Shown here in pieces: positions 48,894 through 58,503 of a DNA stretch of 64,000 bases. Numbering within the stretch: the first letter of the stretch is position 1; each line of letters opens with the position of its first letter. A model generated the notes under the pieces. It saw only the letters and a program-made list of their open reading frames with translations, was not told the origin of the DNA and made no database searches. The translations under genes and the position numbers were made by a program. The stretch is from Citricoccus sp. K5. Its GTDB lineage: Bacteria; Actinomycetota; Actinomycetes; Actinomycetales; Micrococcaceae. The DNA lies in NCBI RefSeq assembly GCF_902506195.1, contig NZ_LR732819.1, forward strand, positions 25,193 through 89,192. Direction: 5' to 3'.

Positions 48894-49352
48894 TTGGATA
48901 TTGGTTCGTGGTTGCCCACCCTGTTGCCTGCCGTCCCGGCCATTCTTGCCTACGGGGGAAGCGCTTTTTTTATGCGCCGGAACCGGAGTATGAGTGACTT
49001 GGAGAAGCTTGTTGACCTCCGTGACAAACTTCCAGAGGACAGTGTTGAGCGAGAGCATCTGAATAAGGCACTCGAATACAGGTCGGACCAACTGAGCTTG
49101 CAGCTGCGGCGCCGGGTGGATGGCGCCGGTGTCGCGGCCATGTGGTTTATCGGTGTGATCCTGTTTGTCGGTCTCTATTTCTCTTGGTTCTGGGTGATAG
49201 AGACAGGTATCTGGGTTGCATGGATCGTGGCCGTCCTGGCAACGGCGATTGTTCCGACCATTATGTTGGCTGGCGTACCCAGCATGTTCGAGAAGCATGA
49301 TGACGGCCATGGACCTGAAGCGTCCGCTACTTCGTCGGCAAGTAAGCGTTGA
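48894..49352 (+). CDS. membrane protein C of accessory trio, copy 2
   Basis: Identical to 4409..4867 (152 residues, three helices, TTG start). Confidence 0.7.
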   Translation: MDIGSWLPTLLPAVPAILAYGGSAFFMRRNRSMSDLEKLVDLRDKLPEDSVEREHLNKALEYRSDQLSLQLRRRVDGAGVAAMWFIGVILFVGLYFSWFWVIETGIWVAWIVAVLATAIVPTIMLAGVPSMFEKHDDGHGPEASATSSASKR

Positions 49353-49402
49353 CACCGGCGCGGCCTTCCCTTCGGCCAGTAGTACGCCCGTGTAGGTGGT
49401 GA

Positions 49403-49516
49403 TCATCGTTGGCTCCTGGTGATGCGACGGTAGATGTATTCGAGGGCGGCGATCATGAGGCCGCCGACGACGGCGTATCCGGTGGCGATGAGTAGGCCGA
49501 ATGCGAGGGGGCTCAT
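49403..49516 (-). CDS. 37-residue membrane peptide, copy 2
   Basis: Identical to 4918..5031; one hydrophobic helix with a basic tail. Confidence 0.55.
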   Translation of the reverse strand: MSPLAFGLLIATGYAVVGGLMIAALEYIYRRITRSQR

Positions 49517-49734
49517 GGGGTGAGCTCCTCTTCTGGTTCTGGCCACAGGATTGACTCGCCGTTCTGGTACCAGAGAGCGCCGCACTTGTGGCACTGGTAG
49601 ACCATCTGCTCGTCGTCCCGCTCTTGCACCCATTTGGGGGCCATGGTCAGCGCAACGATTCCGGTCGTGCATCCACGGGCCACGCACTGGTATCTGCCAG
49701 TCAGCTTGTCGATGATCTTCCCGGCGTTGCTCAT
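49513..49734 (-). CDS. small zinc-ribbon protein, copy 2
   Basis: Identical to 5028..5249 (73 residues). Confidence 0.6.
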   Translation of the reverse strand: MSNAGKIIDKLTGRYQCVARGCTTGIVALTMAPKWVQERDDEQMVYQCHKCGALWYQNGESILWPEPEEELTP

Positions 49735-49955
49735 GCGGTCACCTCGTGGCGTGCGCACGTCGGGTCGGGGACGGCCACGGTTGCCGGGGTCGTCACGTCG
49801 CGGATGCAGGTGCACACAGCGGGGGCGTGGCAGTGGCAGGCGCAGGTCTCGCAACCACCGTGGACACCGGCCCTGCAGTCGAGGGTGGTGTAGTCCTTGG
49901 GTTCGAGGGTGGCGACCAGCTTGTCGAGGAACGCGGCGATACTCGGGCGGTTCAT
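49731..49955 (-). CDS. small cysteine-rich protein, copy 2
   Basis: Identical to 5246..5470 (74 residues, dense Cys/His cluster). Confidence 0.6.
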   Translation of the reverse strand: MNRPSIAAFLDKLVATLEPKDYTTLDCRAGVHGGCETCACHCHAPAVCTCIRDVTTPATVAVPDPTCARHEVTA

Positions 49956-50152
49956 GACCGGCCTCCCTCGAGGGAGTGGAGGATGCGGCGTCCGAAGCCG
50001 ACGGCAGCGATGGCCAGGCCGACGAGGATGAGGGCCATCGCGGCGGTCATCCCCAGGACGGTGAGGACTAGGCCGAGGACTGCGAGACCTAGGCCGATGG
50101 CGGTGATCGTTGAGCCGGGCTTGTCGGTGTTCTGGTTCGTGGTGGTGCTCAT
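49952..50152 (-). CDS. small two-helix membrane protein, copy 2
   Basis: Identical to 5467..5667 (66 residues). Confidence 0.6.
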   Translation of the reverse strand: MSTTTNQNTDKPGSTITAIGLGLAVLGLVLTVLGMTAAMALILVGLAIAAVGFGRRILHSLEGGRS

Positions 50153-50619
50153 GTGTCGGCTCCGATCATGCGGGTGAGTTGTTCGTGGCGGCGGGTGAGG
50201 GCGGCCATTTTCTGGATGCGTGTGTCGGACATGAAGGCACGGCGCTGCTTGGTGATGCTGGGGTGGACCTGGCCCCCGATGGCGGCGCGGTCGTAGTCGG
50301 CTGGGCGGGGTGGGTCCAGCCGGTTGATTTCGGCTTCCACGCGGGCGAGCTCGGCCTTCCAGCCGGGCAGGTTCCGGGCCCGGTCGGCTGTGCGCTTCTC
50401 ACGCTTCACGGCCTCCCGCTCCACATGCTTCTCCCACCGGCGCCGGGCCACTGTCTCGTGCCGCCCGCACAGGTAGCCGGGGGCGTCCCGGCCACACCGG
50501 CGGTCGGACTTCTCGACCCACGCCACGCAGCCGAGGGCACTGGTCCAGTGGTTGAGGATGGGGTCCAAGGTTCCAAGGCCAACCATTTCGGCCAACTGCT
50601 CCGGGGTCGGGGTGGTCAT
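50149..50619 (-). CDS. hypothetical protein with possible zinc site, copy 2
   Basis: Identical to 5664..6134 (156 residues). Confidence 0.6.
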   Translation of the reverse strand: MTTPTPEQLAEMVGLGTLDPILNHWTSALGCVAWVEKSDRRCGRDAPGYLCGRHETVARRRWEKHVEREAVKREKRTADRARNLPGWKAELARVEAEINRLDPPRPADYDRAAIGGQVHPSITKQRRAFMSDTRIQKMAALTRRHEQLTRMIGADT

Positions 50620-50903
50620 GCGAGGTATCCCTCCAAGTGCTCGATGAGGTCCCGCGCCATTTCGCGTTGGCCCTTCTTCTCCATGAGTACTTGCGCAACC
50701 GGGTATCGGCCGGTCAGTTCATCGAGGGGGGAGCCGAGGATGTCGGCGATCTTGACTGCCTTCTCGATCCCGACTGACCCTTCGTTCTCGATTCGAATGA
50801 TCGCCTGGTGACCGCCGTAGCCGGCTCTCTCGGCAAGCTCGGTCAACGTCATGCCCAGTTCTTCGCGTCGCTCGCGCACGCGGTCGTCAAAGTGCTTGCT
50901 CAT
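50616..50903 (-). CDS. XRE-family DNA-binding protein, copy 2
   Basis: Identical to 6131..6418 (95 residues, helix-turn-helix at about 17-57). Confidence 0.8.
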   Translation of the reverse strand: MSKHFDDRVRERREELGMTLTELAERAGYGGHQAIIRIENEGSVGIEKAVKIADILGSPLDELTGRYPVAQVLMEKKGQREMARDLIEHLEGYLA

Positions 50904-51415
50904 CGGTCGTCACCTGCCTCGACCTGCTCCTGCTCCCAGGCTTCGACGTCCTCGATGCGGTAGCGGACGTGTTTCCCGACCCGGAATCCCTTGGGGCCGG
51001 AGCCGTTGGTGCGCCATACGTAGAGAGTCTTCTCCGGGATGGCGAACCGTTCAGCCAAGTCCTGCAGCGAGAGGTGTTGCTTGGCGGAGACAGCGAGATT
51101 CATGTCAGCCAATAGGTCAACGAGTGACCGGAGATGGAAGTCAAAGCGGTCGCCGTCCGTGACCTGGATGCGATTGGGGTCTTGATCCGCAACGCCAGCG
51201 AGGTGGTCCAGGGTGACGCCGAGGGTGGAGCAAAGGGCCGGCGATTCGTGGAGCCGCAGTTCACGGACTCCTGATTCGATCTTGGAGAGCGTGCCCTGTG
51301 AGATGGTCAAGCCGTTCTTGGCGAGTCGGATGCGGAACATGTCCTGGTTCAGTCCGAGCGTTTCGCGGGCCTTCCGGATTCGGGAGCCGATCGTGCCGGG
51401 GAGTGGGTTGGCCAT
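50900..51415 (-). CDS. XRE-excisionase-type fusion, copy 2
   Basis: Identical to 6415..6930 (171 residues, two different helix-turn-helix domains). Confidence 0.8.
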   Translation of the reverse strand: MANPLPGTIGSRIRKARETLGLNQDMFRIRLAKNGLTISQGTLSKIESGVRELRLHESPALCSTLGVTLDHLAGVADQDPNRIQVTDGDRFDFHLRSLVDLLADMNLAVSAKQHLSLQDLAERFAIPEKTLYVWRTNGSGPKGFRVGKHVRYRIEDVEAWEQEQVEAGDDR

Positions 51416-51471
51416 GGTGGGCCTCCTTGATGTTGGTCGTGTTCGCGTACCGCAAGCCTACATCAACCATG

Positions 51472-51499
51472 CCTCAATCCGGTAGTACCGACACCTCAA
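51472..51499. promoter_or_regulatory. paired cctcaa boxes, copy 2
   Basis: Two boxes 22 bp apart, as at 6987-7014, upstream of the fusion regulator gene. Confidence 0.3.
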
Positions 51500-51846
51500 C
51501 CCTGTCCACGCAACTCAGCCAGCACCCGACCCGACGCAAGGTCAGCCGGCCGCCACACGTCGGCGTCTTCCCCAGCCGCCACGAGGTCTGCCAACCACAC
51601 CTTCTGGTCGGGGGACACCCGGCCCTTCGCCGTCTTCAACTCCCGCCACAGTGTCCGCCCCTGCCCCGGATGAACCAGCACCAAATCCGGGAAGCCTGCA
51701 GGTGAGCGTCGGGAATCGTGCACATGGAACCAGCGCCAGCCGAGCAGGGTGGCCATGTCGGTGATGGTGCCTTGGAGTTGCTTCTCGGTGAGGGTGTGGA
51801 TGGGGTGTCCTGCGGGGAGTCGGCCGGTGGCGCTAAGGGTGGTCAT
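51496..51846 (-). CDS. VRR-NUC nuclease, copy 2
   Basis: Identical to 7011..7361 (116 residues, GFPDLV and ELKTAKG motifs). Confidence 0.88.
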   Translation of the reverse strand: MTTLSATGRLPAGHPIHTLTEKQLQGTITDMATLLGWRWFHVHDSRRSPAGFPDLVLVHPGQGRTLWRELKTAKGRVSPDQKVWLADLVAAGEDADVWRPADLASGRVLAELRGQG

Positions 51847-52393
51847 GGGTGTCTTTGGGGGTTGCACCTACGGTGGGGGTCGCTCCGGGGTCCTGTGTGC
51901 CGTTCTCCGGGCTGTTCGCGGGGTCGCCTTGATCATTCCTCAAGGTTGATGTGTTCGGCTGTCCTGGGCCGGGTTTTGTGCGTCCTGCGTAGGGTTCCGG
52001 CTCTGGGTCGTGACGCTTGCCGAGTCGGTCTGCTGGTCGCTGTCCGAGTTTGATGTCGGAGATGCAGCACCGGCAGGTGTGGGCGGGTTCCCAGTCGTGC
52101 TCCTCGCACGGGGTCCGGGGCGCTGCGGCCCGGTCGGGTTTGGCGGCTGCGGGCCAGTGGGGTCCGGGGTACTGGATGACGGCCGGTGTGCGGTTGGCGG
52201 GGTTGCTGGCGGCCTGGATGGATGCGATGGCGACGGCTGCTGGGTCGGTGCTGGCGCGTGCTGCGTGGCCGATGCCGGTGGTGAGTCCGGTGGGGTGCCA
52301 GTCGGGGCGGATGGTCTGGTGGATGTAGAGGGCCAGGGCTTGGGCGGCGGTCTGTGGGATGCAGGGCTGCGGGGTGTTGGCGGGGGTGGTCAT
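51833..52393 (-). CDS. hypothetical Pro/Thr-rich protein, copy 2
   Basis: Identical to 7348..7908 (186 residues, Cys/His knuckle). Confidence 0.6.
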   Translation of the reverse strand: MTTPANTPQPCIPQTAAQALALYIHQTIRPDWHPTGLTTGIGHAARASTDPAAVAIASIQAASNPANRTPAVIQYPGPHWPAAAKPDRAAAPRTPCEEHDWEPAHTCRCCISDIKLGQRPADRLGKRHDPEPEPYAGRTKPGPGQPNTSTLRNDQGDPANSPENGTQDPGATPTVGATPKDTHDHP

Positions 52394-52615
52394 CGGCGGT
52401 CGCTCCTCGCGTGCGTTGGGTAACGAATGATGATGATTTTTCGATCATCAATTTCTGGACCAGAGTCAAAGGCGAGATGGATGTGGGAGGTGAGTTAAAG
52501 ACCTTGGTCTTGGTCTTGGTCTTGGTCTCGTGTTCCACTCGCGTTCTGTCTCCGTTCGGCATGTGTGCGGGGACCGCTCTCCTTCCGTGTGGAACGCATT
52601 CGGAACGCCGTTCTG
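52394..52615. other. gap with tandem hexamers, copy 2
   Basis: The same as 7909-8130. The four cttggt repeats are at 52503-52526, so repeat number has not drifted between copies. Confidence 0.45.
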
Positions 52616-52972
52616 TCACCGTTCGTCCGGGTTGCGGTCACCGCTCTTCCCCTGCTTCGCGAGCCAGTTCGCTTTGCGTTCTGCGGCCTTGGCCTTGTCG
52701 CGTTCCACCTGTGTTCGGGTGCGCTGGTATTCGGCCCAGGAGAGGAACTGCCAGCCCTCCTCAGCCACTTCCCAGAGGTTGGCCTTGACCAGGCGTCCGG
52801 CCAGGGACTTGCCCTTGGGCCAGGAGTCCACGAACCAGGCGGGTACGTGGCCGTCGGTGAGGTAGTCGGTGCAGTATGTGCCGGCCACCGTCCAGAGTCC
52901 GATGGCTTCGAGTCCTGCGGACCGGACCTTGGGGTGTGAGTGCATTTTGTCGTCGGCGTTGAACCAAGCCAT
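52616..52972 (-). CDS. short replication-initiator-like protein, copy 2
   Basis: Identical to 8131..8487 (118 residues), with the same early stop. Confidence 0.65.
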   Translation of the reverse strand: MAWFNADDKMHSHPKVRSAGLEAIGLWTVAGTYCTDYLTDGHVPAWFVDSWPKGKSLAGRLVKANLWEVAEEGWQFLSWAEYQRTRTQVERDKAKAAERKANWLAKQGKSGDRNPDER

Positions 52973-53013
52973 GATTATCCTCGTCATATTCGTCAGAATC
53001 TTTAAGGGGAAAA

Positions 53014-53316
53014 GTGAACGATCTGGTTACTGCGGGGGCATTCATCGGAGGAATATGGGTTTTGTCCCTGATCGGGTTGAAAGCGATTCGCGACTCGAAA
53101 TACGCCAGTGTTGCAACTCAGGATTCGGCAGCAGTGGCCATAGTCGCGATGAGCATCATTGGAGCCGGCAGCGGAGCGTACTTGCTTGCCGAAGAACAAC
53201 TCAGCGAGGGCCAGGGATGGGTTGGGATCGTCGCTTTCTTGATTCCGTTTGTGGCCATGGGCGTGGTTTACCTTTGCAAGGACAAGTCCCGAGTCGTTCC
53301 GCCTGCTACGGAGTAG
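53014..53316 (+). CDS. three-helix membrane protein, copy 2
   Basis: Identical to 8529..8831 (100 residues, plus strand). Confidence 0.65.
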   Translation: MNDLVTAGAFIGGIWVLSLIGLKAIRDSKYASVATQDSAAVAIVAMSIIGAGSGAYLLAEEQLSEGQGWVGIVAFLIPFVAMGVVYLCKDKSRVVPPATE

Positions 53317-53338
53317 CGGGGACGGCAAACGCTTTAGT

Positions 53339-53554
53339 TCATGCGGCAGGTACCCAAGCGGGCCTCCTGTCGATTCGTCGTGTCCAGTGCCAGCCACCGT
53401 GGGGGCATTCGTAGAACCTCACGTGGTGGTGGGAGTGCTTGTAGGTTTCGATGTCACGGCGCAGGCGCCGGGCGTCGGCCTTCGTGGGGGAGTACGCCTT
53501 GCCGCAGAGACAGGTGACGACGTGCGGGGGGAGTGTGGTCGGCTGGTGCCTCAC
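53339..53554 (-). CDS. small zinc-finger protein, copy 2
   Basis: Identical to 8854..9069 (71 residues, GTG start). Confidence 0.6.
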   Translation of the reverse strand: MRHQPTTLPPHVVTCLCGKAYSPTKADARRLRRDIETYKHSHHHVRFYECPHGGWHWTRRIDRRPAWVPAA

Positions 53555-53928
53555 AGCAGGACTCCCTGCCCGGTTTCCCATGACCCGTCGGGTGCGTAGT
53601 CGGACTCGTCGAGGTCCCAGGTGCGCCACTCGTTGGAGTGATCCCATTCGGTGACGGTGTCGTGTCCGCAGGCTCGGCAGCGCATGGCGTAGAGCTTCCT
53701 CGGGGTGAGGGAGTGGCCCTTGATGACGCCGCGGGCCGCGTCGTGCCCGTGGAGCCCGCCGCACTTCTGGCAGGCCCATTCCTCGGGTGGTGCGTGGTGC
53801 ACGAACGTGGTCAGGTCGCTGGACCATTCGCCCCAGGTGACCGGTTTGCCGTCCCACTTCGCCGGCAGTGGGCGCACCTGCACCTCGGGAAGGTCAGGGA
53901 CCACTCGGAGGTGGGCGCGGGACCTCAT
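53551..53928 (-). CDS. zinc-ribbon protein, copy 2
   Basis: Identical to 9066..9443 (125 residues). Confidence 0.6.
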   Translation of the reverse strand: MRSRAHLRVVPDLPEVQVRPLPAKWDGKPVTWGEWSSDLTTFVHHAPPEEWACQKCGGLHGHDAARGVIKGHSLTPRKLYAMRCRACGHDTVTEWDHSNEWRTWDLDESDYAPDGSWETGQGVLL

Positions 53929-53999
53929 GAGACGCACCCGACCGGTTGTGCAGAACCTCCGGCAGAATGGTCAAAGCGACGGAACAACCAGGAGGAACA

Positions 54000-54680
54000 A
54001 TGGCGGCTTGGAAATGCGGATGGTGCGGGGAGAAAGCGTCGATGCAACCAGCAGGATCTGGACACGCAGTTTCGAAGGTCGCTCCTGCGGAATACCGAAT
54101 CGAAAGAATGCACTCCGCGGTGCTTTACGCGCCGATGAAGTGTTCCAACTGCAGCGGCCTGTCGGTCGCTCGGACGGACACGCACATCGAATCCCACCTG
54201 CATGAAGCTTCGCTGGCTGATCCAGTTGAGTTTTGGCGCTTCAGAGATCCGGACACTTGGGAGCCGAAGTGGGTCGAAGGCCAAGCCTTTCCGGACGTGC
54301 CCGACCACATTGGTCGAGCAGCTTCGGAAGCTCACAAATCCAACAGCATCGAAAACTTCATGTCCGCGATACTGATGGCGCGAACGGTGATCGAAGCCTC
54401 GGCCAAAGAGAAGGGCATCACTTCCGGCCGCTTGGTTCAGAAGATCGATGCGATGCGGGCGGCTGATTTGATCCGTGAGGACACGAAGGATGCTGCCCAT
54501 GAAATCCGTGAGTTCGGGAACGATATGGCTCACGGAGACATTGCTGTCCAGGTGAATGCTGAAGACGCGGCCGAGATCCTTGCTCTGATGGACGAGATTC
54601 TGCAAGAGGTTTTCCAAGGACCAGCGAGAACGGCCAGGGTTCGACAACGTCGCGTGGAGAGGGAGAACCAGACTCCCTGA
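54000..54680 (+). CDS. zinc-ribbon / DUF4145 protein, copy 2
   Basis: Identical to 9515..10195 (226 residues, plus strand). Confidence 0.75.
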   Translation: MAAWKCGWCGEKASMQPAGSGHAVSKVAPAEYRIERMHSAVLYAPMKCSNCSGLSVARTDTHIESHLHEASLADPVEFWRFRDPDTWEPKWVEGQAFPDVPDHIGRAASEAHKSNSIENFMSAILMARTVIEASAKEKGITSGRLVQKIDAMRAADLIREDTKDAAHEIREFGNDMAHGDIAVQVNAEDAAEILALMDEILQEVFQGPARTARVRQRRVERENQTP

Positions 54681-54691
54681 GGCGTATTCGA

Positions 54692-54850
54692 TCATGACTT
54701 CTCCTTGTCGTGGTCAGCACAGGGCAGTGGTCGCCAGCAGGGGCCCGTGTATCCGGGGTGGCCGATCGCGGGGATCGGGGCCATGTCCACGTGCGCGAGG
54801 CATTGGCCGGTGGCGCCGATGGGCCCCTGTAGGGCGCGTGGCGTTTTCAT
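54692..54850 (-). CDS. 52-residue Cys/His peptide, copy 2
   Basis: Identical to 10207..10365. Confidence 0.45.
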   Translation of the reverse strand: MKTPRALQGPIGATGQCLAHVDMAPIPAIGHPGYTGPCWRPLPCADHDKEKS

Positions 54851-54967
54851 GGAATGGGTACCTCTATCGGGCTGCGGTGGTTGTCGGGCTTGCGTGGGAA
54901 TGGGATCGTGATTCGGCATAGGCCCCGTCAGAGTGATGGGGTGTCGAGAACGACTCTTGGAGGGGTT

Positions 54968-55237
54968 ATGAAGACGATCGCGAAGCGCATTGCGGGGGCT
55001 GCCTTGGCTGTAGGCATGATCGGCGGTGCAGGCATTGTGGGGGCTGCACCGGCACAGGCGGATGTGATCGACAGGTTCTATACGTCCAAGACGACGTGCC
55101 TGATCCACTTCGCGGATCTTCGGTCGAGCCTCGATATGCAGGGCGTCTCGTACACGATTCTGAGGAACTGTGATTACGTGGTGGACACGTCAGGGCCCAC
55201 GCCGATCTATGGGTACGAGTGGAAGATTCGCCGCTAA
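54968..55237 (+). CDS. small secreted protein, copy 2
   Basis: Identical to 10483..10752 (89 residues, Sec signal, two mature cysteines). Confidence 0.75.
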   Translation: MKTIAKRIAGAALAVGMIGGAGIVGAAPAQADVIDRFYTSKTTCLIHFADLRSSLDMQGVSYTILRNCDYVVDTSGPTPIYGYEWKIRR

Positions 55238-55291
55238 CCAGTCGTGTTCCGTGACGGACGCTGATGACCGTCGTTCTGGCCGCTGTGCCGC

Positions 55292-55372
55292 TCACGCTGC
55301 TACCCCGAGTGAGTCGGCGCCGATGGTGATGAGGTCGCGTGCTGCTGGTGGGGTGACGGCGTTGCCGGTCAT
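55292..55372 (-). pseudogene. methyltransferase C-terminal remnant, copy 2
   Basis: Identical to 10807..10887 (GNAVTPP motif X stub). Confidence 0.5.
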
Positions 55373-55668
55373 GGCTTCCATTCGGGGTCTCCTTCGATCT
55401 GCCACGTGTCCTGTGGTGGCGGGCTCCATTGGCCGGGGATGTGGGCGCAGGTCTTGCAGATGGACCAGCAGAGCGCTCCGGGGGCGGTGCTGACGCGGCC
55501 GTTCCAGGTGGCGAGCATCGCCCCCGTGTGGGGGCCGGTCTGCGCTCCGCACCATCCGCACCGGTAGCCGAACGTGCCTGCGTAGTAGTAGGCCGTGAAC
55601 GTCTTGACCGGGGGTGCGTCTTCCAGCAGGTCGAACAAGTCCTCCTGCCCGTCGATGTCGTCGCTCAT
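55369..55668 (-). CDS. zinc-binding hypothetical protein, copy 2
   Basis: Identical to 10884..11183 (99 residues). Confidence 0.65.
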   Translation of the reverse strand: MSDDIDGQEDLFDLLEDAPPVKTFTAYYYAGTFGYRCGWCGAQTGPHTGAMLATWNGRVSTAPGALCWSICKTCAHIPGQWSPPPQDTWQIEGDPEWKP

Positions 55669-56072
55669 GCAGCCGCCCTGCCCTGCTGGTGGTATTGGTC
55701 GACTTCGGCGGCTGCGGCTGCCAGGCGTTCCCGGCCGAGGCGTTCGTCTGCTGGCCGGCGGGGCATGCCGTCGGGTTCGTACATGTGCTTGAGGCGTTGA
55801 ATCTCGCGGACGTGGACAGCGGCCTCGGCTTCGAGGGTGCGGACCCGCTCGGTGGCCTTGTTGACTTCTTCAGCAGCCACCTGCTGGGCCTTCTCTGTGG
55901 CCGTCCGCGCCCTCTTCTCGTAGTAGTCGGCGCGTCGTTGAGCCTGGGCAATCTGGGCGTCTTGGCGTCCGGCTCGCGCTTCGGCGACCTCTGCGCGTTG
56001 CCTCCATGCCATGAGCTCGTGAGCCACCCGGGTGTGCGCGTGGACCTCGGGCCGGTGCTGGTATCCGCTCAT
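55665..56072 (-). CDS. coiled-coil protein, copy 2
   Basis: Identical to 11180..11587 (135 residues). Confidence 0.6.
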   Translation of the reverse strand: MSGYQHRPEVHAHTRVAHELMAWRQRAEVAEARAGRQDAQIAQAQRRADYYEKRARTATEKAQQVAAEEVNKATERVRTLEAEAAVHVREIQRLKHMYEPDGMPRRPADERLGRERLAAAAAEVDQYHQQGRAAA

Positions 56073-56242
56073 GCTCGCCTCACCCCGGTCAGTGACCCGG
56101 CCTCAGCGAGCAGGGCGCGGAGGGCCGGAGCTGTGCCGCTCGGCGGCTTCTGCTTGGATTCCATGTGGCAAGGGCACGCCCATTTGCGCACGCAGGTTCC
56201 AGGGATGGCTCGGCACTTCATGCAGCAGCGATCGCCTTTCAT
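56069..56242 (-). CDS. 57-residue zinc-knuckle protein, copy 2
   Basis: Identical to 11584..11757. Confidence 0.6.
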   Translation of the reverse strand: MKGDRCCMKCRAIPGTCVRKWACPCHMESKQKPPSGTAPALRALLAEAGSLTGVRRA

Positions 56243-56517
56243 GCCACCTTCTCCTCGAAGTCAGCGGCGCAGAACGCTTCGAGCTTGTCGGGCCGGAACC
56301 CGTGCCAGTGCTCGTCCGGGACTCCGTCGCGGGACACGATGGTCACCGGGACACCCTTGTAGCCGAGGGCCTTGATGGCGGCGATGTCCCGTTCGGCCGA
56401 GGCCAGGGGAAGGTCAACCTGTTTGACCTCGTAGGGGGTGCCGGCTTTGGTGAGCCACCGCTTCGTGGCGGTGCACTGCTGGCAGTTGGTCTTGGAGTAG
56501 ACGGTGATGGTGCGCAT
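56239..56517 (-). CDS. nrdH: NrdH-like glutaredoxin, copy 2
   Basis: Identical to 11754..12032 (92 residues, CQQC). Confidence 0.88.
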   Translation of the reverse strand: MRTITVYSKTNCQQCTATKRWLTKAGTPYEVKQVDLPLASAERDIAAIKALGYKGVPVTIVSRDGVPDEHWHGFRPDKLEAFCAADFEEKVA

Positions 56518-56604
56518 GGCGCGGTCCTCTCATCGGTGTTGGGGGAGTGCGTGCCCGGCCTGTTGCATTCCGGGGGGCCGCTGGATCGGCTCACGCTGGT
56601 GTGG

Positions 56605-57081
56605 CTAGAACGGGGGTTCTTGGTCGGCCGCTGGGGTGTTCCAGCTGCCGCCGGTGGACCCGCCCCACGCGCCGGCGTCCGATGCCGGGGCGCTCCCGCC
56701 GAAACCGCTGCTCGAACGGCTGGCCTTCTCGACACGGGCCGTGGACCACCGGAGGTCCGGGCCCATGGCCTCGATGCGAGCCTCGGTGACCGTCCTCTTC
56801 TCGCCCTCACGCGTCTCGTAGGAGCGGGCCTCGAGCTCGGCCAGTGCGATGACGGCCGACCCCTTCACCAGTGAGGCTGCGATGTTCTCGCCGAGGTCCT
56901 TCCATGCGGTGCACCGCCAGAAGATGGCTTCGCCGTCCTTCCACTCATTCGACTGCTTGTCGAACTTCCGGGGGTTCGCCGCGATTGTGAAGTTGGCGAC
57001 TGCCGCGCCGGACGGAGTGAACCTCAGTTCCGGATCGGCGGTGAGTCGACCGCGGATGGTGATCATCTGTTCGCTGCTCAT
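56605..57081 (-). CDS. ssb: single-stranded DNA-binding protein, copy 2
   Basis: Identical to 12120..12596 (158 residues, DQEPPF tip). Confidence 0.95.
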   Translation of the reverse strand: MSSEQMITIRGRLTADPELRFTPSGAAVANFTIAANPRKFDKQSNEWKDGEAIFWRCTAWKDLGENIAASLVKGSAVIALAELEARSYETREGEKRTVTEARIEAMGPDLRWSTARVEKASRSSSGFGGSAPASDAGAWGGSTGGSWNTPAADQEPPF

Positions 57082-58058
57082 GCCGCGTCCGCCTCGTCCA
57101 CGATTTCGGCTTCCACTGCGTCGTCCTGGCCAACGGTGGGGTCGAGTTTGGAGAGCACGCCGTGCGCTTCGGCTGCGGTCATTTCCCCGCCGCGGGTGAT
57201 CCGGCGGCCGAGCATGTCGGACACGGCGGCTAGCTTGTCGTCGGGGGTGGTGACGTCGAGCCCGTCGAGTGCCTTGCTGATGTGGTTCCACAGGTCGCGG
57301 TCGCACATCGGCTCCGAGGGCTCGTCGGCTGGGGCCTCTGGTTCGGCAGCCTGGGCAGGGGAGGGCGCGGAGGGCGCCTTGCCCTGGGACTGTGCACGCT
57401 GGCGGGCCTGAGCGATCCGAGAGCCGCCACCCTGGGATGCCGGGGCGTCAGGGCGAGCAGGGCCGGACGGACCCTGGTAGTCGGCCTGCTGCATCTCGTC
57501 GGAGGTGTACAGGCCGGACAGATCCTGCGGGAACGCCTTGCGCAGGGCCAGAGCCTCGGCGCACTTGGCGAGCATCAGGGCGCCCTTGGTAGCCCACATC
57601 TGCATGAGGCCGCCATCTCGCTTGCGTCCGGCGTATTCATCGAAAAGGGCCACAGCCGGGAACCGCTCACCGTTGCGGACCACGGTCACCTTGGCAGCGG
57701 CGGGCTGATCCTTGGACAGCCACACATCCGTCCACTGACCGTCCGGCCCGCACCACAGAGTGTCCTCGTACCCGAACGTCTCACGGGAGTTGTTCACCGC
57801 ACGGCGGGCGATCAGGCGGAACCCGTCGATGCCGGTCTGGATGGTCTGCTTGCCCTGCCGTTCGATCATGTAGATCTGACGGGCGAAGGGGTCAAGCCCT
57901 GTTCGGACTGCCTGGTGGAAGAACACGGCGAGGTCGCCACGATTGGCCCGGTCCATGCCGAGCTGCGCCAGGGTGGCTACCTGCGCTTCGTTGAACTCGG
58001 TCTGCCCGGGGTGGATGGTCAGGGCGGTATCGCCTCGGGTTGCTACTGCGTTGCTCAT
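57078..58058 (-). CDS. recT: Bet/RecT recombinase, copy 2
   Basis: Identical to 12593..13573 (326 residues). Confidence 0.93.
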   Translation of the reverse strand: MSNAVATRGDTALTIHPGQTEFNEAQVATLAQLGMDRANRGDLAVFFHQAVRTGLDPFARQIYMIERQGKQTIQTGIDGFRLIARRAVNNSRETFGYEDTLWCGPDGQWTDVWLSKDQPAAAKVTVVRNGERFPAVALFDEYAGRKRDGGLMQMWATKGALMLAKCAEALALRKAFPQDLSGLYTSDEMQQADYQGPSGPARPDAPASQGGGSRIAQARQRAQSQGKAPSAPSPAQAAEPEAPADEPSEPMCDRDLWNHISKALDGLDVTTPDDKLAAVSDMLGRRITRGGEMTAAEAHGVLSKLDPTVGQDDAVEAEIVDEADAA

Positions 58059-58486
58059 GCTGATGCCTTCCGTTTCTGATGTCGCTTGCGGTCGTATTCG
58101 CTCTTGCAGGTCCTGCACTGGGGCCGGCGGACGCCGGGAGCGGTCTTGGGTGGGAGTTCGTGCCCTCGCGGGCAATGGGTGTGGTTCTCGAAGGCGCGGC
58201 GGTTGTTCTCCGCCTGCGTGACTGGCTCAAGGTGGTCCGGGTTGACGCACCTTCTCGACGCGCACCCCTTGTTCCTGACGTGGTCGATGTGGAGGCCCTC
58301 CGGAATAGGTCCGACGAGGAGTTCGTAGGCAAGCCGGTGGACTCTCAGGAGGCGCCCTTCACGGCCACCGGTGCTGATGACGCCATAGCCGTTGTCGTTG
58401 ACTGGCCCGGTCCAGATCCAGCAGGTGCCGGTCTTGTCCACGCGCTCCCAGAGGCGTTCGCCAATGGGGCGCCGGGTGATCGTCAT
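58055..58486 (-). CDS. HNH endonuclease, copy 2
   Basis: Identical to 13570..14001 (143 residues, HIDH and NPDHL). Confidence 0.92.
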   Translation of the reverse strand: MTITRRPIGERLWERVDKTGTCWIWTGPVNDNGYGVISTGGREGRLLRVHRLAYELLVGPIPEGLHIDHVRNKGCASRRCVNPDHLEPVTQAENNRRAFENHTHCPRGHELPPKTAPGVRRPQCRTCKSEYDRKRHQKRKASA

Positions 58487-58503
58487 GATGGGTGGTCCTT
58501 CGT